From: an uncultured Methanomicrobiales archaeon
GTDB taxonomy: Archaea > Halobacteriota > Methanomicrobia > Methanomicrobiales > Methanospirillaceae
Length of the DNA stretch: 48,730 bases
Assembly: GCA_903926075.1 (NCBI GenBank)
Contig: CAIYHQ010000020.1
Location: 1 to 48,730, forward strand
Direction: 5' to 3'
Shown here: one piece after another, positions 43,221-48,730 of the stretch
Position numbering within the stretch: the first letter of the stretch is position 1
Layout: each line of letters begins with the position of its first letter
The notes under the pieces: model-generated
Told to the model about the DNA's origin: nothing
Databases searched by the model: none
Seen by the model: the letters and a program-made list of their open reading frames with translations, nothing else
Program-made: the position numbers and the translations under genes

Positions 43221-43230
43221 TATATCAAAT
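43221..43230 (-). promoter_or_regulatory. TATA box of aIF1A gene
   Basis: On the minus strand ATTTGATATA is centred about 25 bp upstream of the GTG at 43200. This places transcription start at or very near the start codon. Confidence 0.5.
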
Positions 43231-43283
43231 AAATTAGGAGGGATCAGTATATCAATACTGGTGTCCTTTTTGAAAGGTGTATT

Positions 43284-43892
43284 TTAGTTTATTTCAATAA
43301 GTTCAGCTTCTGTGATATCAATTGAGTCATCGAGACCGTCTTCGATTGCTCGCGTTGTCATCTGTTCGGTCAGGTCACGGTCCAGCATCACATCCTTTAT
43401 TCTTTCAAGATACTTTTCAAGGGTCTGGTCCTCTGATTGCTCAATGACATGACGGTATTCACGAAGTGTTGAAGGGCTCACCCCAAGTTCTTTACTTACA
43501 TCCTTCAGTGTGAGTCCAGTAGTTAGAAGTTTCTCCATCTTCTCCCTGTCAAACGGCATATGAAAATCAAGGTCACGATATAGTTTCAGCCTGACTCTGG
43601 CCCTTGCAACGGTCTTTGATAACTTTTCATCACCAAGAGCCCGTGCAATTTCCGTATCGTTCTTCTTTGCATAGTATGAGGAGACAAGTTTTGCGAGTTG
43701 AATGGGGGAAAGAGAGGTCTTAAAGTAGCCTAAATCGAGAATTTCACGGATTACAAGTGCAATTTCCCTTTCTACTGCATCACTGTCCCTCAGGGTTCCA
43801 TGCGTCTTCTTCATTGGTTCGACTATCTTCTTCTTGTTCGTCATCCCTGAGAAGAGCTGGAGCAAATGCATCTTTCGTTGGAATTCTGGCAT
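43284..43892 (-). CDS. Conditioned-medium-induced protein 4-like HTH protein
   Basis: The 202-residue protein matches the archaeal Cmi4 family in layout: a basic N-terminus, a central helical region, and an HTH with LTTGLTLKDVSKELGVSPSTLREYRHVI at about residues 135-165. The name stems from a haloarchaeal gene induced in spent medium; function is unknown. GTG at 43904 could extend it by four residues, but the ATG at 43892 has GGTGG 8 nt upstream. The C-terminal tail is acidic. Confidence 0.72.
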   Translation of the reverse strand: MPEFQRKMHLLQLFSGMTNKKKIVEPMKKTHGTLRDSDAVEREIALVIREILDLGYFKTSLSPIQLAKLVSSYYAKKNDTEIARALGDEKLSKTVARARVRLKLYRDLDFHMPFDREKMEKLLTTGLTLKDVSKELGVSPSTLREYRHVIEQSEDQTLEKYLERIKDVMLDRDLTEQMTTRAIEDGLDDSIDITEAELIEIN

Positions 43893-43983
43893 GTAAACAT
43901 CCACCGATTAAAAACACATATTCATTTTCCGGTTCCTATAAATAAGTTGCTGTTGTAATGTCAATCTGGATAGAGGTTGCACA

Positions 43984-45426
43984 ATGGAGAATGCAAGGAT
44001 CCTTATTGTCGAAGACAGCCCGACAATACGGGAAGTAATAAAGCACAGTCTTCTTAATGCAGGTTATCTCGTAACAGGGTTTGCGGACAGGGGGGATGAT
44101 GCAGTTAGAATCGCAGGAGACGAGAGACCTGACATTGTACTTATGGATATTGTGCTCAAAGACGGCTCCACCGGGATAAATGCTGCAAAAGAGATAGCTC
44201 TTCAGTTCTTTATACCTGTCATTTATCTTACGGCAATATCGGATGAGGAGGAGATAGATGAAGCACTAAAATCTGCCCCATACGGTTATCTTGTAAAACC
44301 GGTTGAAGAAAGGACTTTGAGGGCCACAATAGAGATGGCCCGGTCAAAACACGAGCTTGACCTTAAACTCCGTGAAAGTGAAGAAAGGCTTAAGAATGCC
44401 CTTTCAAGCGTAGTCGAGGAGAAAGCTTTATGGGAACTGACATTTGATGCAGTTCCGGATTTAATTGCAATTTTGAGTCCTAACCAGAAGATAATCAAAG
44501 TCAATCGCCCAATGGCTGAACGCCTTGGAATATCTCAGGAACAAGCTGTCGGGATGTACTGTTTTAAGGCTGTGCATGCGAGAGATGCTCCAATTGAATA
44601 TTGTCCGCATATTGCACTGATTGGCGACAATAAAGAACATGTCAGTCTTATCCATGAAGAAAGACTCGGAGGTTATTTCATTGTCAGCGTTTCACCGATT
44701 ATTGACGAGACCGGAAAAAATATGGGATCAGTTCATGTCGCAAGGGATGTCACTGAACAAAAACGGATGGAAGACGCACTCAGGCGGGCCCATACACAGG
44801 TAAACCTTCTATCGAGTATCACGAGACATGATATATTAAACTCGGTAACTGCAATCCTTGGTTACATTTTTCTTGCAAAAACTGAAAACCTAAGTGAGAG
44901 GACAAAAAACCTTGTTGAGAAACTTGAGGTCCTGACTCATAAAATACAGCGCCAGATTGAATTCACAAAAGAGTACCAGGATTTGGGAATCCATGAACCT
45001 GTCTGGAGTCCACTCTCTACTATTGTAAAGAACTCATCCAGGACATTTGAAAATTCACCACTGAAGATTGTTTATGAGGGAGGACCAGTTGAAATCCTTG
45101 CAGACCCGCTCATAGAGAAAGTTTTTTCAAATCTTATTGACAATTCTCTTCGCCATGGAGAACATGCAGATACTATCCGGATATATTGTACAAAAGGGGA
45201 GTCTGGACTCATGATAATATATGAAGATAATGGCGCCGGAATTCCAAACGATATAAAAAATAGCATTTTTAAAAGAGGTTTTGGTAAAAACACCGGTCTT
45301 GGACTTTATCTTGTGCGTGAAGTGCTTGGCATAACCGGGATGCAGATTGACGAAACCGGTATTCCCGGCAGGGGTGCAAGATTTGAGATTTCGGTACCCA
45401 GGGAAGTGATCAGGGATTATTTGTAA
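43984..45426 (+). CDS. Receiver-PAS-histidine kinase
   Basis: The 480-residue cytosolic protein has a receiver domain (1-120) with Asp11, phospho-acceptor Asp55 and Lys105 in YLVKP, a coiled linker, a PAS domain (about 150-255) ending in the PAC-like HVARDVTEQKRMED, the H-box SSITRHDILNSV with His282, and an ATPase domain with NLIDNSLRHGE, DNGAGIP and TGLGLYLVREVLG. An N-terminal receiver fused to a kinase and no membrane anchor suggests an intracellular phosphorelay member. The partner is not in the window. Confidence 0.92.
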   Translation: MENARILIVEDSPTIREVIKHSLLNAGYLVTGFADRGDDAVRIAGDERPDIVLMDIVLKDGSTGINAAKEIALQFFIPVIYLTAISDEEEIDEALKSAPYGYLVKPVEERTLRATIEMARSKHELDLKLRESEERLKNALSSVVEEKALWELTFDAVPDLIAILSPNQKIIKVNRPMAERLGISQEQAVGMYCFKAVHARDAPIEYCPHIALIGDNKEHVSLIHEERLGGYFIVSVSPIIDETGKNMGSVHVARDVTEQKRMEDALRRAHTQVNLLSSITRHDILNSVTAILGYIFLAKTENLSERTKNLVEKLEVLTHKIQRQIEFTKEYQDLGIHEPVWSPLSTIVKNSSRTFENSPLKIVYEGGPVEILADPLIEKVFSNLIDNSLRHGEHADTIRIYCTKGESGLMIIYEDNGAGIPNDIKNSIFKRGFGKNTGLGLYLVREVLGITGMQIDETGIPGRGARFEISVPREVIRDYL

Positions 45427-45492
45427 CTAATTTATAAGCCTTTTTTTCCTGAAACTGAAGATTTAATAATTTAAGAAATCCATTATTTTCAT

Positions 45493-46260
45493 ATGAAACG
45501 AGCTTTTAATATCCTGTTTTCTGACCGAGATCATTCTATAAATAAATCGCATAAAGTGCCTTATCAAAATCACGTAAAAATTTCATTCGTCCTGCTTATG
45601 ATATTTGTATCAAGCCTATTTTTTGCAATACCTGTCCTTGCGTCAGAATGTGGGGCATGCAGTGTCGATAGCGGCAGTTCAGGTTCAGGAAGCTCTGGCA
45701 GTTCAGTAGATTCAGCCATTATCCTTATGGATAAAGCGAAATCAGAAGCTAAACTGGGTCATGCAAATGCGTCCCTGCTCCTTTATGAGAATGCAACAAA
45801 TGCAGACCAGTATTATACCCAGGCGTGGGTAGCGTATTCTGACGCACTAAATTCTACCGGAAACATTACTGGATCGATAAGTGCCATTGGCAGGGCAATA
45901 GAACTCAGTCCAGGAGATGCCGATTTATTGGTGAAGAGAGGAGACCTGTTCGCTAGCCTTGGAAATATAACACTGGCAGGTGAAGCATATAAAAAAGCTG
46001 AATCCATGAACCCTAACATAGCCGGTATTCAGGATAAAATCGGTAATCTTTCAGTAAATTCAGTTACAACATCTGTTCCGGAGGTATTCCCGGCAAATGC
46101 TACAACTGAGGCTACCACTTCACCACCTCAAATTGAGACACCTAAGTCAACACAGATCCAGATCCCAACGACTACAAAAAGTCCCTTGTCAATATATTCC
46201 ATTGTTATTTCAATTGTAGCCGGGTTTGGTATCGCGGCCTACGTGAAAAGGAGAGAGTAA
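45493..46260 (+). CDS. Secreted TPR protein with C-terminal membrane anchor
   Basis: The 255-residue protein has an N-terminal signal or anchor (about 30-50: FVLLMIFVSSLFFAIPVLA) after a long polar head, a SECGACSVDSGSSGSGSSGSS linker, TPR-like helices at 70-170 (KAKSEAKLGHANASLLLYENAT, AYSDALNSTGNITGSISAIGRAIEL), a Thr/Pro-rich stalk (200-230), and a C-terminal helix IYSIVISIVAGFGIAAYVKRRE. Several N-x-S/T sites are present. It likely sits on the cell surface. Confidence 0.7.
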   Translation: MKRAFNILFSDRDHSINKSHKVPYQNHVKISFVLLMIFVSSLFFAIPVLASECGACSVDSGSSGSGSSGSSVDSAIILMDKAKSEAKLGHANASLLLYENATNADQYYTQAWVAYSDALNSTGNITGSISAIGRAIELSPGDADLLVKRGDLFASLGNITLAGEAYKKAESMNPNIAGIQDKIGNLSVNSVTTSVPEVFPANATTEATTSPPQIETPKSTQIQIPTTTKSPLSIYSIVISIVAGFGIAAYVKRRE

Positions 46261-46280
46261 TTTTTATATCAATTACTATA

Positions 46281-46310
46281 TATACCACCCAGGTAGTATA
46301 GGGTAGTATG
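46281..46310 (+). promoter_or_regulatory. Phased repeat operator before the HicBA-like pair
   Basis: GGTAGTATA-type units lie at 46291-46300 and 46301-46310 with a 10-bp period, and TATACCACCC at 46281-46290 is their inverted counterpart (8 of 10 match). The last unit overlaps the ATG at 46308. A TATA-like CTATATATAC (46277-46286) comes before. The layout suggests autoregulation of the toxin-antitoxin pair. Confidence 0.45.
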
Positions 46311-46724
46311 TCCGGGACGTCATCAATCAAGATCTCTAATACGCTAAAAGAAACACTGAGTGACCTTAAGGAACATCCCAGGGAGACCTATAGCGAAGTA
46401 ATTGAACGCCTGGCAAACCATACCCGGGAAGGAGTCCTTCAGGGTAATATTCCCCTTCAGTATGTGAAGTTGAAAGGAAATATCAGGGAGCTTCATTGTC
46501 CAATTTATCTCTCTATCGAAGTTGAAGATGGGGAGTATGTCATATATAATAATGAATACCATCTCCTTGTAGTTGCACCTGACCTGGGAGAAGGACTAAA
46601 AGAGATTAATCTGCAATTTGAAGAAAACTGGATTGATTATGTTGAAAAAAAGGAGAGTGAACTTACCCAGGGTACAATCCGGTTCAGGAAGTCTCTCGTT
46701 TCCCTATTTAATGAGACGATATGA
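46308..46724 (+). CDS. Putative antitoxin: DUF7557-like DNA-binding head and HicB-like domain
   Basis: The 138-residue protein has an N-terminal segment SSIKISNTLKETLSDLKEHPRETYSEVIERL, like archaeal ribbon-helix-helix antitoxin proteins. Residues 65-115 (LSIEVEDGEYVIYNNEYHLLVVAPDLGEGLKE) recall the HicB partial RNase H fold. It sits upstream of a HicA-like gene that overlaps its stop by ATGA. Identification of the second domain is inference. Confidence 0.6.
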   Translation: MSGTSSIKISNTLKETLSDLKEHPRETYSEVIERLANHTREGVLQGNIPLQYVKLKGNIRELHCPIYLSIEVEDGEYVIYNNEYHLLVVAPDLGEGLKEINLQFEENWIDYVEKKESELTQGTIRFRKSLVSLFNETI

Positions 46725-47002
46725 TGGCATCACGAAAAAACCACAACATTCAAAAATCTCTGACAAGGAAGGGATTTTCTTCAAAGATGTCAGGACATAT
46801 CAAGATGACATTCAGATATAAAGGAAGGGATACTGCAATTCGCACCTGGATAAGTCATGGAAAGAAAGAGATAAGCGACAAGCTACTTGGTATCATGGCA
46901 GAGCAACTTAATCTCTCGCGACTTCAGTTAGATAATCTGGTAGACTGCCCACTTGGTGAGAGTGAACTGATAGCACTGTACGAGGAGAAGGGGCTGCTAT
47001 GA
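46721..47002 (+). CDS. Putative HicA-like toxin
   Basis: The 93-residue basic protein has SLTRKGFSSKMSGHIKMTFRYKGRDTAIRTWISHG, with the KGF and SGHIK-type His of HicA (dsRBD fold mRNA interferase), then helices MAEQLNLSRLQLDNLVDCPLGESELI. The latter tail is not part of classical HicA. ATG at 46721 overlaps the antitoxin stop; ATG at 46724 is also possible. Confidence 0.6.
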   Translation: MMASRKNHNIQKSLTRKGFSSKMSGHIKMTFRYKGRDTAIRTWISHGKKEISDKLLGIMAEQLNLSRLQLDNLVDCPLGESELIALYEEKGLL

Positions 47003-47088
47003 ACAGTTCAATGAGAGTGTATTAAATAAATTTCACATAGTGAACTTTGAAAATTGGAAGAATTGTACTCATTGGTGCTTATTTTTCT

Positions 47089-47517
47089 TTACTGTTCGAA
47101 TACATAATCCCGAAGTGATACTCTCTTAACTTCATTTATTTTATCAAAATCTGAATCTTCTGATAGTATGGTTTCACAACCAGCCTTCATTGCTGAAGCG
47201 AGATGAATAGCATCGCGTGGCCGTATTGAATACCGTCCAATTAAATCCTGAGCGATTTTTAATATTTCCTGGTCTGCCGGAATCATCTTTAAATTAGGAA
47301 ACATCAGTAGTTTTTCACCAGTAAGGACGCTCGCAGTCTGTCCGGCTTTTTTCATTACGACATAGACTACTTCATCCCAGGTTAATGTGGAGGTAAATGC
47401 CAGGATTTTCTGCCCAATAATATGATTGAGAATAACCCGGGAGATTTTGGCCTCATGAATCACTTCATCATCATAAAGGAGGGCAAAGATGAAGACATTG
47501 GAGTCGAGATATATCAT
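47089..47517 (-). CDS. vapC: PIN-domain toxin VapC
   Basis: The 142-residue PIN protein has Asp5 in YLDSNVF, Glu49, Asp102 in RPRDAIHLA and Asp121/123 in SEDSDFD, which supply the acidic metal site. PIN toxins cleave tRNA or rRNA. The start overlaps the VapB stop by ATGA. Confidence 0.88.
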   Translation of the reverse strand: MIYLDSNVFIFALLYDDEVIHEAKISRVILNHIIGQKILAFTSTLTWDEVVYVVMKKAGQTASVLTGEKLLMFPNLKMIPADQEILKIAQDLIGRYSIRPRDAIHLASAMKAGCETILSEDSDFDKINEVKRVSLRDYVFEQ

Positions 47518-47771
47518 CTGAAAGTTCTCTCTTCTATCTCTTCATCAAATAATTCTTTCAACTGGACCGGCTCCCTTATTTTTTCATGTACTACAGAGAG
47601 GAATTCTTCGAGAAATGTGTCAGAGTAATGAGGAGTAATAATTATCCTGTTATTATTAACCTCGAAAAAGAGACGGGTCCCAGAGGTCAGATGAAACATG
47701 TCCCTGATCTCTTTAGGTATTACCACCTGGCCCTTATCACCTATAGGACGGATATGAGAAATTCCTACCAC
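47514..47771 (-). CDS. vapB: AbrB/MazE-type antitoxin VapB
   Basis: The protein has the swapped-hairpin motif IGDKGQVVIPKEIRDMFHLTSGTRLFFEVNNNRIII and a C-terminal helix that should bind VapC. The frame runs open to an ATG at 47864, but only the part from GTG at 47771 matches the family length (85 residues). The TATA box at 47794-47801 lies about 26 bp upstream of that GTG, which supports the short, near-leaderless form. Confidence 0.82.
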   Translation of the reverse strand: MVGISHIRPIGDKGQVVIPKEIRDMFHLTSGTRLFFEVNNNRIIITPHYSDTFLEEFLSVVHEKIREPVQLKELFDEEIEERTFR

Positions 47772-47793
47772 CTGGTATGAATATGCATAATTA

Positions 47794-47801
47794 GTATATA
47801 A
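47794..47801 (-). promoter_or_regulatory. TATA box of vapBC
   Basis: On the minus strand the sequence CTTATATAC is centred 26 bp upstream of GTG 47771. If this is the promoter, the upstream ATG (47864) would not be transcribed. Confidence 0.4.
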
Positions 47802-47864
47802 GTTTCTCGTATCCGAAAAATGGTCAATAATCCAACTCCTATAACAGGACTTCATCCCTGACAA

Positions 47865-48085
47865 AAGAGGATTCGGGTGTTTGTGGGTGACTTAGTGACA
47901 GGGTGTTGCGAAGATGCTCTATATCTTATTGATTTACCTTGATTATTAAGACCAGGGGGCAGATTAACCGAATTTATAATTTTTTTCAAACCTTGCCTAA
48001 TCAATATCAATTTGGAGTCTAATCTCAAAATAAGACCCGATTTCGACAATTTTTTTGATGATATATTATCTTACTAGGGTAATCC
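47865..48085. other. Gene-free stretch before the toxin-antitoxin remnants
   Basis: No frame here looks coding on either strand and no repeat stands out. It is A/T-rich, especially from 47950, and may be decayed sequence like its right neighbour. Together with the non-coding part of the vapB upstream frame it is over 300 bp. Confidence 0.4.
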
Positions 48086-48272
48086 ATGATAGACGATGAA
48101 CCATTGAGTGAAAAACCCTGATTACAATTGATGAAGGCCTTGAGGATTACAAAGTCAGTCGATGTATCCCACTTGAGGATGTATTGCGAGAGAAAGGGAT
48201 TTGATGAATGATGCACGTTACTATTCAGTAAAATTTTCCAGTTCTGCAAAAAGGGATTTAGAAAAGATGTAA
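48086..48272 (+). pseudogene. Remnant of a RelBE-like toxin-antitoxin module
   Basis: An antitoxin frame starts at 48086 (MIDDEPLSEK) and, after a shift in the AAAAACCC run near 48111-48118, continues as LITIDEGLEDYKVSRCIPLEDVLREKGI to a TGA at 48202-48204. That tail is typical of small archaeal RelB-type antitoxins. The toxin start (48204-48206) overlaps this stop (TGATG) and reads ARYYSVKFSSSAKRDLEKM before a TAA at 48270, which is only the first 22 residues of a RelE-type toxin. Both parts are broken. Confidence 0.6.
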
Positions 48273-48350
48273 AGAAAATATCAATAGAATCTCAACTTTG
48301 AACTCTTTGTCAAGGGTGAAATTTTTTTTTTGACCTCACATCTTCAAACA

Positions 48351-48545
48351 TCAGAGATTTTCCAAGGCCATAAATTCATCGTTTTCAAGAATTGTATTCC
48401 ACCGTTCATCAAGATTTTACATTCCGGCTTTGTGAATTACACGGCGAATTATTGAATCGTAAGTTTCACCCTTTTCACCGAGTCTCCTTATCATCTCTTT
48501 TGTCTCTAAAGAGATTGCAATTGTTGTTGAACCGGATTGTAACAT
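48351..48545 (-). pseudogene. Ribbon-helix-helix antitoxin interrupted by a stop
   Basis: From ATG 48545 the frame reads TTIAISLETKEMIRRLGEKGETYDSIIRRVIHKAG, an archaeal antitoxin (VapB/DUF7557-like) text, then hits TAA at 48417-48419. The same frame continues for 21 residues (LDERWNTILENDEFMALENL) to TGA at 48351-48353, matching the normal tail of the family. A single nonsense change explains it. No intact toxin follows; downstream lies the RelBE remnant on the other strand. Confidence 0.6.
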
Positions 48546-48615
48546 ATATATTGGATATAATAGTTATGACAATTATAACTTTTTTCATTCCCGATTTGAA
48601 CATTCTTTAGGAGTT

Positions 48616-48730
48616 ATGGAATTGGCTAGCAGGGTGTATGACACCATAACCAATCCAGAATATAGAAATGATACAATTGACAATTTTTTTTCAGATAAAT
48701 TCGATCATACAGATAATAGACATTATTGGA
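48616..48730 (+). CDS. Start of an unidentified gene (3' cut by window edge)
   Basis: An ATG at 48616 opens a frame through the end of the window (38 codons, ELASRVYDTITNPEYRNDT and so on). AGGAG at 48609-48613 is only 2 nt upstream. Not recognised. Confidence 0.3.
   Translation, partial: MELASRVYDTITNPEYRNDTIDNFFSDKFDHTDNRHYW

Noticed and set aside
48417-48419. In-frame TAA as a recoded codon
   Set aside because: Methanogens recode UAG as pyrrolysine, not UAA, and the neighbouring RelBE-like module is also broken, so a nonsense mutation is simpler.
1-48730. Insertion sequences, tRNA or rRNA genes
   Set aside because: No transposase motif, terminal repeats, tRNA T-arm text or rRNA segments were found by reading both strands; a formal search was not possible.

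Overview
The window comes from a methanogenic euryarchaeon, most likely of the order Methanomicrobiales. This is inferred from gene content: a thermosome, TiaS, deoxyhypusine synthase, aIF1A, RPA with its associated OB protein, a CTP-dependent riboflavin kinase with a DNA-binding N-terminus, the archaeal HMG-CoA synthase/thiolase/DUF35 trio with class I HMG-CoA reductase, a four-subunit pyruvate:ferredoxin oxidoreductase and several secreted PEGA proteins. Gene starts are often preceded by GGTGA or GGAGG, neighbours are commonly coupled through ATGA overlaps, and TATA boxes sit about 25 bp upstream of starts. No rRNA, tRNA, CRISPR array or insertion sequence was seen.

Layout. 1-1340 is accessory: a truncated gene end, a coiled-coil acylphosphatase and a divergent, decayed acylphosphatase copy. 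1336-7239 handles surface sugars. On the minus strand are GDP-fucose synthase, a Wzm-type ABC permease and, where the ATPase would be expected, a HEPN/MNT pair. On the plus strand is an operon for UDP-glucose, UDP-glucuronate and UDP-xylose (ugd-galU-uxs). 7231-20202 is mostly housekeeping: RPA genes, DUF1858, a CbiZ-like cysteine-rich protein with a free-standing glycyl-radical domain, pyrF-dys, tiaS, a regulator plus thermosome, a potassium channel and porBACD.

20280-26169 holds small membrane and zinc proteins, truA (with an apparent GTA start), a PHP phosphoesterase, a dihydropteroate synthase-related protein, a sugar epimerase and a DUF362 ferredoxin protein. 26173-30890 carries three tandem secreted PEGA proteins, two sharing a gap-free 522-bp 3' end. 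30945-38076 combines riboflavin genes (ribB, ribK) with the upper mevalonate pathway (regulator, HMG-CoA synthase, thiolase, DUF35, HMG-CoA reductase) and trm5. 38066-45426 has rimI, a DUF1015 protein, five overlapping genes with pilin-like N-termini, aIF1A, a Cmi4-like regulator and a receiver-PAS-histidine kinase.

45493-48730 is again accessory: a secreted TPR protein, a HicBA-like pair with an operator-like repeat, a VapBC pair, and at the far right the remains of at least two more toxin-antitoxin modules. The clearest candidates for under-described biology are the five-gene pilin-like operon, the HEPN/MNT pair coupled to the lone Wzm permease, the free-standing glycyl-radical domain, the PEGA tandem and the HicBA-like pair with an unusual two-part antitoxin.
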